From contig JBBCGI010000001.1 of the NCBI GenBank assembly GCA_037200975.1, positions 4,299,716 to 4,363,715 of the forward strand: a stretch of 64,000 nucleotides of DNA, given 5' to 3'. Source of the stretch: Pseudomonadota bacterium (GTDB taxonomy: Bacteria; Pseudomonadota; Gammaproteobacteria; Steroidobacterales; Steroidobacteraceae). Shown in pieces: positions 44,311 through 54,104 of the stretch (positions are counted from its first letter, which is position 1; the number at the start of each line of letters is the position of its first letter). The notes below the pieces were generated by a model. It was given only the letters and a program-made list of their open reading frames with translations, did not search any database and was not told the DNA's origin. A program made the position numbers and the translations under genes.

Positions 44311-45074
44311 GCGCGTTCCGCAAATACGGCCGCATTCTCGGACTGCTGGCGCTGCTGTTCGCGCCCCTGCTGGCGGAAGCCGCCACCAGCGCGCCGGGTA
44401 GTTTGCCCGCCGTCACGGTCACCACGAATCCGGGCGGCGGCCAGACGTATTCGCTGACGCTGCAAGTCCTGATCCTGATGACGGTGCTGTCGCTGCTGCC
44501 CGCCATCCTGCTGATGATGACGGCCTTCACGCGCATCGTGATCGTGCTGGCGATCCTGCGCCAGGCGATCGGCGCGGGCCAGACGCCGCCCAACCAGGTG
44601 CTGGTCGGACTCGCATTGTTCCTGACGCTGTTCGTGATGGCGCCCGTGGTCGACAAGATCAACGTCGATGCCGCGCAACCGTACCTCGCCGGCACGATCG
44701 AAGCGGACGTCGCGCTGCAGAAGGCGCTGGTGCCGCTCAAGGGTTTCATGCTCGAGCAGACGCGCGAGTCGGATATCGCGACCTTCGTGCGCATCTCGGG
44801 TGGCAAGGGTTTCGCCACGCCCGCCGATGTGCCGATGAACATTCTCGTGCCCGCGTTCGTCACCAGCGAATTGAAAACCGCATTCCAGATCGGGTTCCTG
44901 CTGTTCATCCCGTTCGTGATCATCGATCTGGTGGTCGCGAGCGTGCTCATGTCGATGGGCATGATGATGTTGTCGCCGGTGCTCATCTCGTTGCCGTTCA
45001 AGATCATGTTGTTCGTGCTCATCGACGGCTGGGCACTCGTCATGGGCACGCTCGCCCAGAGTTTCTTCAGGTAG
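44307..45074 (+). CDS. fliP: Flagellar export gate protein FliP
   Basis: FliP forms the core of the FliP-FliQ-FliR export gate. It has 255 residues: a signal peptide, then [56 protein letters not shown] split over two membrane helices, and the C-terminal helices with [20 protein letters not shown]. The ATG overlaps the fliO stop (ATGA). fliQ starts 10 bases after it. Confidence 0.97.
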   Translation: MSAFRKYGRILGLLALLFAPLLAEAATSAPGSLPAVTVTTNPGGGQTYSLTLQVLILMTVLSLLPAILLMMTAFTRIVIVLAILRQAIGAGQTPPNQVLVGLALFLTLFVMAPVVDKINVDAAQPYLAGTIEADVALQKALVPLKGFMLEQTRESDIATFVRISGGKGFATPADVPMNILVPAFVTSELKTAFQIGFLLFIPFVIIDLVVASVLMSMGMMMLSPVLISLPFKIMLFVLIDGWALVMGTLAQSFFR

Positions 45075-45084
45075 GTAGGCATTC

Positions 45085-45354
45085 ATGAGTCCCGAAATGG
45101 TCGTCACCGTGGGCCGCCACGCACTGGAAATGACGCTGATGCTGGCCGCGCCGCTGTTGCTGACCGCGCTCGCGGTAGGTCTCATCGTCGGCATCTTCCA
45201 GGCCGCCACCCAGATCAACGAGATGACGTTGTCGTTCATCCCGAAACTGCTGGCCATGGCCGCGGTGCTGGCGTTCACCGGCCCGTGGATGCTCAAGAGC
45301 CTGGTCGAATACACGCGCGGGCTCATCGAAAGCATCCCGGGGCTCATTGGTTAG
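45085..45354 (+). CDS. fliQ: Flagellar export gate protein FliQ
   Basis: FliQ is the small two-helix gate subunit. It has 89 residues, with VGRHALEMTLMLAAPLLLTAL in the first helix and the conserved IVGIFQAATQINEMTLSFIPK loop, then the second membrane helix. The length is exactly typical. fliR starts three bases after the stop. Confidence 0.97.
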   Translation: MSPEMVVTVGRHALEMTLMLAAPLLLTALAVGLIVGIFQAATQINEMTLSFIPKLLAMAAVLAFTGPWMLKSLVEYTRGLIESIPGLIG

Positions 45355-45357
45355 GCC

Positions 45358-46137
45358 ATGAGCATCGCCCTCACCACCGGACAGCTCGAGGCCTTCGTCG
45401 CGCAGGGGTTCTTCCCCTTCGCACGCATCGGCGCCTGTCTGATGGTGGCCCCCGTATTCGGCGCGCGCTTCGTGCCGGCACGCACGCGCATCATTCTCGC
45501 GGCGGCGATCACCGCGTTGGTCATTCCGTTGATCCCCGCGCCCACGATCGCGCCGTTTTCGCCGCAGGGCTTCGTCGTCGTCTTCCAGCAGCTGCTGATC
45601 GGCGTCGCGTTCGGCTTCGCATTGCAGGTGGTGTTCGACGCGCTGGCGTTGGCCGGGCAGCTGTTGGCCAACAGCATGGGGCTTTCATTCGCCTTCAACA
45701 TCGATCCATTGCGCGGCAGCAGCACGCCGGCGCTGGGCCAGCTCTACGTGATTCTCGCGACGCTCACGTTTCTCGCGCTCGGCGGCCACGTGGCACTCAT
45801 TGAAATGCTCGTGGCCGGTCTCTACAGCCTGCCGATCGGTACCACCGGTCTGGGACAGGAAGGGCTGTGGGCGCTGATCCTGTGGGGTGGCACATTGTTC
45901 TCCGGCGCCATCGGCATCGCGCTGCCGGGCGTCACTGCGCTGTTGATCGTCAACCTCGCCTTCGGGGTGGTCAGCCGCGCCGCGCCGTCGCTCAATCTGT
46001 TCGCGGTCGGCTTCCCGGTGTCGCTGGTGGTGGGCTTGCTGGTGGTACTGGCCGGCATCGGGCCGCTGCAGAGCAGCTTCACCGAATTGCTGGCGAACGG
46101 TTTCGAATTCCTGCGCAGCCTCGGCGGAGGTCGTTAG
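45358..46137 (+). CDS. fliR: Flagellar export gate protein FliR
   Basis: FliR is the single-copy gate subunit that packs with FliP and FliQ and contacts FlhB. The 259-residue product has six hydrophobic segments, the conserved FARIGACLMVAPVFG and ANSMGLSFAFNIDP motifs, and a C-terminal membrane region (FAVGFPVSLVVGLLVVLAG). It is separated from fliQ and from flhB by three bases each. Confidence 0.96.
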   Translation: MSIALTTGQLEAFVAQGFFPFARIGACLMVAPVFGARFVPARTRIILAAAITALVIPLIPAPTIAPFSPQGFVVVFQQLLIGVAFGFALQVVFDALALAGQLLANSMGLSFAFNIDPLRGSSTPALGQLYVILATLTFLALGGHVALIEMLVAGLYSLPIGTTGLGQEGLWALILWGGTLFSGAIGIALPGVTALLIVNLAFGVVSRAAPSLNLFAVGFPVSLVVGLLVVLAGIGPLQSSFTELLANGFEFLRSLGGGR

Positions 46138-46140
46138 GTC

Positions 46141-47241
46141 ATGGCAGAGAGCGGCCAGGAACGGACCGAACGCGCCACTCCCAAGCGTCTCGAGGAGGCG
46201 CGCAAGAAGGGCCAGGTACCGCGTTCCATCGAGCTGTCGATGGCCGCGGTCTGCATCGCGGCCGCGACGGCCGTGTACACGTTGGGTCGCGGCGCCGCGA
46301 GCCGTTTTGCCGAACTGATGCGCAGCGGGTTGTCCATCGAGCCGTCCACGGCGGTGGGCGAAAACGTCATCTGGCCGGCACTGATGACCGCTGGATCACA
46401 GGCGTTGCTGATCGTGCTGCCCATTCTCGGCGCGACGTTCGTCGCCGCGCTGGCCGCGCCGCTCGCCATCGGCGGCTGGAATTTCTCGACCCAGGCGCTG
46501 GTGCCGCAGTTCTCGCGGCTGAATCCCGCCAGCGGCCTCGGTCGCATGTTCTCGGCGCGCGGTTCGGTGGAGCTCGGCAAGGGTCTCGCCAAGGTGTTTG
46601 TGATCGCGCTCATCGCATGGGTGCTGCTCAAGGGCATGACGCCGCAGATGATGGGCCTGTCTACCGAACCGCTGAACGGCGCGATCACGCACGCCGCCGC
46701 GCTCGCCGGCTATGCGCTGCTGGTGCTGTGTTTCGGCCTGGTGGCGATCGCCGCGTTCGACGTGCCGTTCCAGCTCTGGCAACACGGCCGTGATCTGAGG
46801 ATGACGCGCGAAGAAGTACGCGAGGAATACAAGGAAAGCGAAGGCTCGCCCGAGACGCGCGGCCGCATCCGCGAGGCGCAGCGTGCGCTGGCGCGCGGCC
46901 GCATGATGCAGGAAGTGCCGAAGGCGGACGTGGTGGTCACCAACCCCACGCACTACGCCGTGGCGCTCAAGTACGACGATCAGAAAATGCGCGCGCCGAT
47001 CGTGGTGGCCAAGGGCACCGATCTCACGGCCGCGCGTATCCGCGAAATTGCCGCCGAAAACGGCGTGCCCGTCGTCGAGGCGCCGCCGCTGGCGCGCGCC
47101 TTGTTCCGCACCGTGGATCTCGGCCGCGAAGTGCCGGCCGCGTTGTACGTGACGGTCGCCCAGGTCCTCACCTATGTCTACCAGCTCAAGGCGTGTATCG
47201 AGCGGGGCGTGCAGCCGCCGCCGGCGCCGCAATTCGAGTGA
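46141..47241 (+). CDS. flhB: Flagellar export switch protein FlhB
   Basis: FlhB is the membrane protein whose autocleavage switches export from hook to filament substrates. The 366-residue product has the N-terminal SGQERTERATPKRLEEARKKGQVPRS, four membrane segments, and the cytoplasmic domain with the autocleavage motif NPTH in VVTNPTHYAVALKYD. It is the last gene of the tightly packed fliL block, followed 26 bases later by flhA. Confidence 0.97.
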   Translation: MAESGQERTERATPKRLEEARKKGQVPRSIELSMAAVCIAAATAVYTLGRGAASRFAELMRSGLSIEPSTAVGENVIWPALMTAGSQALLIVLPILGATFVAALAAPLAIGGWNFSTQALVPQFSRLNPASGLGRMFSARGSVELGKGLAKVFVIALIAWVLLKGMTPQMMGLSTEPLNGAITHAAALAGYALLVLCFGLVAIAAFDVPFQLWQHGRDLRMTREEVREEYKESEGSPETRGRIREAQRALARGRMMQEVPKADVVVTNPTHYAVALKYDDQKMRAPIVVAKGTDLTAARIREIAAENGVPVVEAPPLARALFRTVDLGREVPAALYVTVAQVLTYVYQLKACIERGVQPPPAPQFE

Positions 47242-47267
47242 GCGGCAATCCGCAAAGCTAACTACCG

Positions 47268-49358
47268 ATGGCCATCATAACCACAACTCCCGCAAGTCCC
47301 GGCGCAGCGCTGCTGCGCATCGGCATCGGCATCCCGCTGGGCCTCATCTCCATCCTCGCGATGATGATCCTGCCGCTGCCACCGGTGGTGCTGGACGTGT
47401 TGTTCACGTTCAACATCGCGCTGGCGCTGGTCATCGTCATGGCGGTGTTCAACGTCAAGCGGCCGCTCGATTTCGCGATCTTCCCGACCGTGCTGTTGCT
47501 CGTGACCATCCTGCGCCTGGCACTCAACGTCGCTTCTACGCGCGTCGTGCTCATGCACGGCCACGAGGGTTCGCACGCGGCCGGCAAGGTGATCGCAGCC
47601 TTCGGCGAATTCGTGATCGGCGGCAACTACGCCGTCGGCGCGGTGGTGTTCATCATCCTCACCATCATCAACTTCGTCGTGGTGACCAAGGGCGCCGGCC
47701 GCGTGTCCGAAGTGTCCGCCCGGTTCGCGTTGGACGCGATGCCCGGCAAGCAGATGGCCATCGACGCCGACTTGAACGCCGGCATCATCACGCAGGACGA
47801 GGCGCGGCTGCGCCGCGCCGAAGTGCGCGCCGAATCGGATTTCTACGGCTCGATGGACGGCGCCAGCAAGTTCGTCCGCGGCGATGCCGTCGCCGGCATC
47901 CTCATCATGATCATCAACATCGTCGGCGGCCTTTTGATCGGCACGATGATGCACGACCTGCCGATGGGCGAGGCGACGCGCACGTATACGCTGCTGACCA
48001 TCGGTGACGGTCTGGTCGCGCAGATTCCCGGGCTCATGTTGTCGGTCGCGGTCGCCATCATCGTCACCCGCGTCACGCGCGAGCAGGACATGGGTGGCGA
48101 GCTCAGCAAACAGTTGTTTGGCCAGCCGAAGGCGCTGGGCGTCGCGGCCGCGGTGCTTGGCGTCATGGGTCTCATTCCGGGCATGCCGAACATGGCGTTC
48201 CTGTCGATCGCCGCGTTGTGCGGTTACGGCGCGTGGCGGCTGGTGAAAAAACGCGCAGAAGCCGAAGCGGCGGCCATTGCCGCGCCCGAGCCGCCGCCAC
48301 CACCACCGCCGACCGATGTGCAGGAGCTGTCGTGGGAGGACGTGCGTCCGGTCGACGTGATCGGTCTCGAAGTCGGGTATCGCCTCGTGCCGCTGGTCGA
48401 TCGCACCAAGGGTGGCGATTTGCTGGCGCGCATCCGCGGCATCCGCCGCAAGCTCACGCAGGAGCTCGGCTTCCTCGTGCAGGCCGTGCACATCCGCGAC
48501 AACCTCGAATTGGGGCCGAATGCCTATCGCATCCGGCTCGCCGGTGTGGCGATCGGCGAAAGCGTGATCCATCCGGATCGCGAACTGGCGATCAACCCGG
48601 GCCGCGTGTTCGGCACGCTGCAGGGCATCGCGACGCGCGATCCGGCCTTCGGCATGGAAGCCATCTGGATCGAGCCGTCGATGCGCGAACACGCGCAGTC
48701 GCTGGGATACACCGTCGTCGATGCAGCCACGGTCATCGCGACGCACCTGTCGCATCTCATTCAGACACACGCACATGAACTGTTCGGCCACGAAGAAGCG
48801 GAGCAGCTGCTCAAGGCGCTCGCCAAGACGGCGCCGAAGCTGGTGGAAGAACTCGTGCCGAAAGTGCTGCCGCTGGCGGTGGTCGTGCGCGTCATGCAGG
48901 GCCTGCTGGCCGAGCGCGTGCCCATCCGCAACGTCCGCGCCATCGTCGAAGCTTTGGCGGAAGCCGGTCCGCGGTCGACGGATCCGCAGATCCTGATCGG
49001 CCAGGTAAGGGTTGCCCTGGGTCGGCAGATCGTCCAGGACATCGTCGGACTCGCCGACGAGTTGCCCGTCATCACACTTGAGCCAGAACTAGAGCGACTT
49101 CTGTCAAATGGACTGACAAATGGGGGCGGAAACCCCGGTTTGGAGCCAGGGCTGGCAGAGCGCTTGCAACGAGGTCTGGCAGACGCGGCGCAGCGTCAAG
49201 AACGTGGCGGCGAACCGGCGGTGTTGCTGACGCCGCCCACGCTGCGCGCGGCGCTGGCCCGGTTCTTCCGGGTCAGCGTGCCCGGATTACACGTGCTGGC
49301 CTGGAACGAAGTGCCGGACAACCGCAAGGTCAGGATGGTGACCGCGGTGGGTAGATAG
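47268..49358 (+). CDS. flhA: Flagellar export gate protein FlhA
   Basis: FlhA is the major export gate protein, forming a nonamer ring that docks chaperone-substrate complexes. The 696-residue product has about eight N-terminal membrane segments and the highly conserved cytoplasmic loop with GRVSEVSARFALDAMPGKQMAIDADLNAG and YGSMDGASKFVRGDA. A proline-rich linker (PEPPPPPPPTD, about residue 343) precedes the C-terminal domain with HLSHLIQTHAHELFG. No separate promoter was found in the short gap before it. Confidence 0.98.
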   Translation: MAIITTTPASPGAALLRIGIGIPLGLISILAMMILPLPPVVLDVLFTFNIALALVIVMAVFNVKRPLDFAIFPTVLLLVTILRLALNVASTRVVLMHGHEGSHAAGKVIAAFGEFVIGGNYAVGAVVFIILTIINFVVVTKGAGRVSEVSARFALDAMPGKQMAIDADLNAGIITQDEARLRRAEVRAESDFYGSMDGASKFVRGDAVAGILIMIINIVGGLLIGTMMHDLPMGEATRTYTLLTIGDGLVAQIPGLMLSVAVAIIVTRVTREQDMGGELSKQLFGQPKALGVAAAVLGVMGLIPGMPNMAFLSIAALCGYGAWRLVKKRAEAEAAAIAAPEPPPPPPPTDVQELSWEDVRPVDVIGLEVGYRLVPLVDRTKGGDLLARIRGIRRKLTQELGFLVQAVHIRDNLELGPNAYRIRLAGVAIGESVIHPDRELAINPGRVFGTLQGIATRDPAFGMEAIWIEPSMREHAQSLGYTVVDAATVIATHLSHLIQTHAHELFGHEEAEQLLKALAKTAPKLVEELVPKVLPLAVVVRVMQGLLAERVPIRNVRAIVEALAEAGPRSTDPQILIGQVRVALGRQIVQDIVGLADELPVITLEPELERLLSNGLTNGGGNPGLEPGLAERLQRGLADAAQRQERGGEPAVLLTPPTLRAALARFFRVSVPGLHVLAWNEVPDNRKVRMVTAVGR

Positions 49359-49380
49359 GACCTGAGCGGACGAAGGAACG

Positions 49381-50649
49381 ATGAAAATACAAAGATATCT
49401 GGCCAAAGACATGCGCTCGGCGCTGACCCAGGTCCGCGAGGCCCTGGGGCCCGACGCGGTGATCCTGTCGTCCGGCAAGGTCGGCGATGAAGTCGAGGTG
49501 GTCGCCGCGATCGATTTCGAATCGCAGCGCGCGACGCTCGAAGCGGATCCGCGGGCGCGCACGCCGGCGCCGGTCGTCACGCGTGCCGCCGAACCGGCTG
49601 TCCGCAGCGTGGATTTCACCAAGCTCAAGCGCGCCTCGTCGCAGCTATCTCCGGAAGTCGCGCATTTCGGCTCGCACGAAGACGATGCTCCGCTGCCCAA
49701 GCTCGAAGCGCCCGCTGCCGAGGCGACGCTGGCCGAAGAAGTGAAGGGCATGCGCCGCATGCTCGAAGCGCAGCTCGCCACGCTCACCTGGAACGACATG
49801 TCGCGCCGCTCGCCGATGCAGGCCGCGATGCTCAAGGAGCTCGCGCGGCTCGGGTTGTCGAACGAGCTGTCCCAGTCGCTGGCGCACAAGATCCCGAATG
49901 ACTTGAATTTCACCGCCGCGCGCCGTTTTGCGCTCGCGACGATCGCGCGCACCGTGCAGGTCACGGGCGACCGCTGGCTCGAAGAGGGCGGCCGCGTCGC
50001 GTTCGCCGGTCCCGCCGGGGCCGGCAAGACCACGCTGATCGCGAAACTCGCGGCCCGCTGGGTGCTGCGTCACGGCCCGCGCCGCATCGCGCTGGTGTCC
50101 GCGGACGCGGTGCGCATCGGCGCGCACGAACAGATGCACATGCTGGGGCGCCTGCTGGGCGTCACGGCGCACACCGTTTACGACATCGCCGAACTACCCG
50201 AGCTGCTGGCGGGCCTCTCCGGCCAGCGCCTGGTGTTGATCGACACGGCGGGCGCGAGCCCGCGCGACCCGGAGCTGGCGCGCCGCCTGCGGCTGCTGCA
50301 GCAGATGCAGCAGGAGAAGATGGAATCGGCGATCGTGCTGCCCGCGAGCACCCAGGCCGGCACCATCGACGAGGTCCTCAATCGCTTCTCGCTCGCCCAG
50401 CCGACCGCGGTGTGTATCACCAAGGTGGACGAAGCCGCGAGCCTCGGCGGAATCCTCTCGGCGCTGGTGCGCACCAAACTACCGGCGGCCTACGTGAGCG
50501 ACGGGCAACGCGTGCCCGAAGATCTCGAGCCGGCCCGCGCGCACAGCCTCGTGGCGCGCGCCGTCGACATCGCCCACCGCAACAACGTGACACCGGACGA
50601 CGAAACCATGCAGCGCAGAATCTCGGGAGCAGAACATGTCGGCACGTAA
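49381..50649 (+). CDS. flhF: Flagellar placement GTPase FlhF
   Basis: FlhF is an SRP-type GTPase that sets the polar site of the flagellum. The 422-residue product starts MKIQRYLAKDMRSALTQVRE, the family N-terminus, has an acidic variable middle, and a C-terminal NG domain with GPAGAGKTTLIAKLAARW (P-loop), DTAG in VLIDTAGASPRDPEL, and the guanine-specificity motif TKVDEA. It overlaps flhG by 14 bases. With FlhG it argues for polar flagellation. Confidence 0.97.
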   Translation: MKIQRYLAKDMRSALTQVREALGPDAVILSSGKVGDEVEVVAAIDFESQRATLEADPRARTPAPVVTRAAEPAVRSVDFTKLKRASSQLSPEVAHFGSHEDDAPLPKLEAPAAEATLAEEVKGMRRMLEAQLATLTWNDMSRRSPMQAAMLKELARLGLSNELSQSLAHKIPNDLNFTAARRFALATIARTVQVTGDRWLEEGGRVAFAGPAGAGKTTLIAKLAARWVLRHGPRRIALVSADAVRIGAHEQMHMLGRLLGVTAHTVYDIAELPELLAGLSGQRLVLIDTAGASPRDPELARRLRLLQQMQQEKMESAIVLPASTQAGTIDEVLNRFSLAQPTAVCITKVDEAASLGGILSALVRTKLPAAYVSDGQRVPEDLEPARAHSLVARAVDIAHRNNVTPDDETMQRRISGAEHVGT

Positions 50650-51520
50650 GCCTGAGCCCAGCCTTTCAGGAGTGACACGCGCCGTGAATGCGTCCCCGGT
50701 CCAGGTCATCGCCGTCACGGGCGGCAAGGGCGGCGTGGGCAAGACCACGGTCGCCGTGAATCTCGCCGCCACGCTCGCCCAGCGCGGCAAACAGGTCATG
50801 CTGCTGGATGGCGATCTGGGTTTGGCCAACGTCGACGTTTTTCTCGGCCTCACGCCGCGGCTCACGCTGGCCGACGTGTTGGCCGGCAATTGCTCGCTCG
50901 AAGAGATCGTCCTCGATGCGCCGCAGGGTTTCAAAGTGGTGCCGGCCGCCTCGGGTATCGCGCAACTCGCCGAGCTCGACACGCTGACGCATCTGGGTCT
51001 CGTGCGCGCCTTCGGCGACCTCACGACCAAGCTCGACGTGATGGTGGTCGATACCGCCCCCGGCATCGCAGGCTCCGTGCTGCAGTTCTCCCAGGCTGCG
51101 CAGCAGGTGCTGGTGGTGATCTGCGACGAGCCGGCGTCGCTCACCGATGCCTATGCGCTGATCAAGATCCTTTCGCGTGACCACGGCGTGAAGAAATTCC
51201 GCGTGCTGGTGAACCAGGTGCGCGGCCGCGGGCAGGGGCAGGGCCTGTTCCAGCGCTTCGAACGGGTGGCAACGCGGTTCCTGACCGTCGAGCTCGATTA
51301 CGTCGGCGAAATCCCGGAAGACCCGTTCCTGCGCCGCTCGATCCGTGAACAGCGTCCCGTTGTGCAGGCTTACCCGCAGTCGCCGTCGTCCGTCGCCCTC
51401 AAGACCCTCGCGCTGCGGGCCGATATGTGGCCTGTAGCCGAAGGCCCCCGGGGGAACGTGGAATTTTTCGTGGAGCGCCTGATCCGGCGTCCGTCGGTCC
51501 GCCTCGAGGTGGTTCGATGA
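50636..51520 (+). CDS. flhG: Flagellar number regulator FlhG (FleN, MinD-like)
   Basis: FlhG is a MinD/ParA-type ATPase that limits flagellar number. In Pseudomonas it also antagonises FleQ. The 294-residue product has the deviant Walker A GGKGGVGKTT, DGDLGLANVDVFLGL, and DTAPGIAGSV. A C-terminal amphipathic membrane-targeting tail is expected (PSVRLEVVR end). It overlaps flhF upstream and fliA downstream (ATGA). Given the receiver-less FleQ here, interaction would have to use the AAA+ domain. Confidence 0.96.
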   Translation: MSARKPEPSLSGVTRAVNASPVQVIAVTGGKGGVGKTTVAVNLAATLAQRGKQVMLLDGDLGLANVDVFLGLTPRLTLADVLAGNCSLEEIVLDAPQGFKVVPAASGIAQLAELDTLTHLGLVRAFGDLTTKLDVMVVDTAPGIAGSVLQFSQAAQQVLVVICDEPASLTDAYALIKILSRDHGVKKFRVLVNQVRGRGQGQGLFQRFERVATRFLTVELDYVGEIPEDPFLRRSIREQRPVVQAYPQSPSSVALKTLALRADMWPVAEGPRGNVEFFVERLIRRPSVRLEVVR

Positions 51521-52239
51521 CAGGAGTCAGCGCTTACAGCCAGCGTCCCAGCGCCCGGGAAACCGAAGCGTTGGTGATGCGCCATGCCGAATTGGTGAAA
51601 CGCATTGCGTATCACCTGGCCGGCCGGCTGCCTGCGTCTGTTGAAGTCGATGACCTGATCCAGGCCGGCATGTTGGGGCTGCTCGAGGCGGCCGCGAACT
51701 ACTCGGCGGGGCGCGGAGCTTCGTTCGAGACCTACGCCGGCATTCGTATCCGCGGCGCGATGCTCGACGGGTTGCGCAAGCTCGACTGGGCACCGCGCTC
51801 CGTGCATCGCAAGGCGCGCGCGGTGGCGAATGCGATTCGCGAGCTCGAGGCCGAGATCGGCCGCGAAGCGCGCGATACGGACGTGGCGAACAAGATGGGA
51901 GTGAGCCTCGACGAGTATCACAAGATCGTCGAGGACGCGGCGGGTTGCCAGATCGCGAGCCTCACGACCGAGGAGGGCGAGATCAACGCCACCGATCCCG
52001 ATGCGGACCCGTTCCGCGACGTGATCGACGAGAGATTTCGCGCCGCGCTGACGGACGCCATCGCAGGCCTGCCGGATCGCGAGCGCACGGTGATGTCCCT
52101 GTATTACGACGACGAATTGAACCTGAAGGAGATCGGTGCGGTGCTGAAGGTGAGCGAGTCGCGTATCTGCCAGATTCACGGCCAGGCGTTGACGCGCCTG
52201 CAGGCGCGCTTGTCCGGCTGGCGCGACCGCCTCGAGTAG
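51517..52239 (+). CDS. fliA: RNA polymerase sigma-28 factor FliA
   Basis: FliA drives late flagellar promoters, of which five matches are visible in this window. The 240-residue product has region 2 with HAELVKRIAYHLAGRLPASVEVDDLIQAGMLGLLEA and SFETYAGIRIRGAMLDGLRKLDWAPRS, and region 4 with LNLKEIGAVLKVSESRICQIHGQAL. It is held inactive by FlgM encoded at 15168-15494. It overlaps flhG, and motC follows 9 bases later with no chemotaxis genes between. Confidence 0.97.
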   Translation: MTGVSAYSQRPSARETEALVMRHAELVKRIAYHLAGRLPASVEVDDLIQAGMLGLLEAAANYSAGRGASFETYAGIRIRGAMLDGLRKLDWAPRSVHRKARAVANAIRELEAEIGREARDTDVANKMGVSLDEYHKIVEDAAGCQIASLTTEEGEINATDPDADPFRDVIDERFRAALTDAIAGLPDRERTVMSLYYDDELNLKEIGAVLKVSESRICQIHGQALTRLQARLSGWRDRLE

Positions 52240-52248
52240 TTCGAACCC

Positions 52249-52989
52249 ATGGATATCTTATCGGTAGTCGGATTCATTCTCGCGATGGTGGCCATCCTGG
52301 TGGGCGCCGTCCTCAAGGGCGCGGGCTTGAAGGCGCTGCTGTCGGCTGCCGCGTTCATGATCGTGTTCGTCGGCACGTTCGCGTCGATCTTCATCCAGAC
52401 GCCGCTGCCGGTTTTCAAACTCGCGCTGAATCGCGTCAGCTGGGTGTTCAAGCCGCCGGCGCTGGGCGCCGAGCTGCTGATCCAGAAAATCGTCGAGTGG
52501 TCGAACATCGCCCGCAAGCAGGGGTTGTTAGGCCTGGAGCCCATGATCCGCCAGCAGGAGGACACCTTCGTGCAGAAGGGCCTGCAGCTCGTGGTGGACG
52601 GCTCGGAGCCCGACGCGATCCGCGGCATCATGGAAGTCGAGCTCGGTGTGCGCGAGCACAACGACAACCGCGCCGCGAAGGTCTGGGAAGGAATGGGAAT
52701 CTACGCGCCCACGCTCGGCATCATCGGTGCCGTGCTCGGCCTGATGGCCGTCATGCAGAACCTGGCGGATCCGTCGAAGCTCGGCCACGGCATCGCCGCG
52801 GCGTTCACCGCGACCATCTACGGCATCGGCCTCGCCAATCTTTTCTTCCTGCCCATGGCCGGCAAGCTCAAGGGCATCGTCGCCGAGCAGAGCCAGGTGC
52901 GCGAGATGATCATCGAAGGAATGATTTCGATCGCGCAAGGCGAGAACCCCCGCGCGATCGAAGCCAAGCTCCATGGCTATCTGCATTGA
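52249..52989 (+). CDS. motC: Flagellar stator protein MotC (MotA family)
   Basis: MotC is the MotA-like stator subunit of polar-flagellate bacteria. It has 246 residues with four membrane segments (near residues 4-22, 30-50, 148-168 and 183-203) and the conserved GLLGLEPMIRQQEDTFVQKGLQLVVDG loop and GMGIYAPTLGIIGAVLGLM. The cytoplasmic loop carries conserved charges that contact FliG. It pairs with motD six bases downstream. Confidence 0.95.
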   Translation: MDILSVVGFILAMVAILVGAVLKGAGLKALLSAAAFMIVFVGTFASIFIQTPLPVFKLALNRVSWVFKPPALGAELLIQKIVEWSNIARKQGLLGLEPMIRQQEDTFVQKGLQLVVDGSEPDAIRGIMEVELGVREHNDNRAAKVWEGMGIYAPTLGIIGAVLGLMAVMQNLADPSKLGHGIAAAFTATIYGIGLANLFFLPMAGKLKGIVAEQSQVREMIIEGMISIAQGENPRAIEAKLHGYLH

Positions 52990-52995
52990 TGCTCC

Positions 52996-54021
52996 ATGGC
53001 GCGCAAACGTAGGCACGAAGAACACATAAACCACGAGGCGTGGGCGATTCCCTATGGGGATCTGATCACGTTGTTGCTGGCGTTTTTCGTCGTCATGTAC
53101 GCGATCTCTTCGGTGAACGAAGGAAAATTCCGCGTGTTGTCGGATTCACTGCAGGCCGCGTTCCGTGGCTCGCCGACTTCGCTCGATCCGGTGAAGATAG
53201 GGGAGAAATCCCGCGGCACGGGCGTGGACATCGCATCGAGCATGGCCAATGCCAAGATCGAAGGCGAGCCGCACGAATTGCTCGAGGCCGTGTCGATCGG
53301 CGACCAGGACGGCAAGGGCATGGGACCCGCGCCTCGCAACGGCAATGCAAAGAAGATCGAGGTCATCGTGCCGCCCGAGCTCGCGAAAGTCGCCGATGAC
53401 GTGGAAGCGTCGCTCGCGGCACTCGTCGACGCGCAGCTGGTGACCGTGAAGCGCCATTCATTCTGGATCGAAGTCGAGATACGCGCCGACATCCTGTTTC
53501 CGAGCGGCGTCGCCATCATCTCTCCATCGGCAGTGCCGGCACTGCAGGCGCTGGCGCGCACCCTCGCACCGTATCCGAACCCGATCCGCGTCGAAGGTCA
53601 CACCGACAACAAACCCATCAAAACCGCGTTGTTCCCCTCGAACTGGGAGCTTTCTTCTGCGCGTGCCGCGAGCGTGGTCCATCTACTGGCGGACGGCGGT
53701 GTTTCACCGAATCGTCTGTCGGTGATCGGCCTCGGCGAATGGCGGCCCGCCAAACCCAACGACACGGCGGATAATCGCAACGCCAATCGCCGCGTGCTGC
53801 TCGTGATCCTGTCGGGCACCGCCGACGCCACCGACGGCAGCGAGCCGATGGAAATGCCCGACATCCATTCGACCGAGCCCGCGCAGCAACGCGCGGTGCC
53901 CGGAGAACCGGCGGCGCCGGCCAGCGCGCCCACTGCGATGCCATTGCCCACGACCACCGCGCCCATGCCAGCATCCGCGGCAGCAGGATTGCCGCCCGCT
54001 GTGACGCCGTCGACGAACTAG
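52996..54021 (+). CDS. motD: Flagellar stator protein MotD (MotB family)
   Basis: MotD is the MotB-like stator subunit that anchors to peptidoglycan. The 341-residue product has a basic N-terminus followed by a single membrane helix containing the proton-binding aspartate in WAIPYGDLITLLLAFFVVMY. The OmpA-type domain (about 160-270) has VEGHTDNKPI and LSSARAASVVHLLA. The tail is proline/alanine-rich and longer than in many homologues. Confidence 0.95.
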   Translation: MARKRRHEEHINHEAWAIPYGDLITLLLAFFVVMYAISSVNEGKFRVLSDSLQAAFRGSPTSLDPVKIGEKSRGTGVDIASSMANAKIEGEPHELLEAVSIGDQDGKGMGPAPRNGNAKKIEVIVPPELAKVADDVEASLAALVDAQLVTVKRHSFWIEVEIRADILFPSGVAIISPSAVPALQALARTLAPYPNPIRVEGHTDNKPIKTALFPSNWELSSARAASVVHLLADGGVSPNRLSVIGLGEWRPAKPNDTADNRNANRRVLLVILSGTADATDGSEPMEMPDIHSTEPAQQRAVPGEPAAPASAPTAMPLPTTTAPMPASAAAGLPPAVTPSTN

Positions 54022-54037
54022 TTTGACGCTTCGGCAC

Positions 54038-54053
54038 TGGCACGAATCCTGCT
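54038..54053 (+). promoter_or_regulatory. Sigma-54 promoter upstream of the DUF2802 gene
   Basis: TGGCACG-AATC-CTGCT retains the full -24 box and the -12 GC, with one mismatch in the -12 box. Predicted initiation near 54065 gives a leader of about 40 bases with GAGGAGAG before ATG 54105. Confidence 0.75.
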
Positions 54054-54104
54054 AATTCAGTCTGTCGCCTTCGATTGCGACGTTGAATTGACGAGGAGAG
54101 TGCG

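Noticed and set aside
47262-48791. A 509-codon minus-strand open frame opposite flhA
   Set aside because: Histidine/arginine/aspartate-rich antisense of a conserved gene; no start signal or domain.
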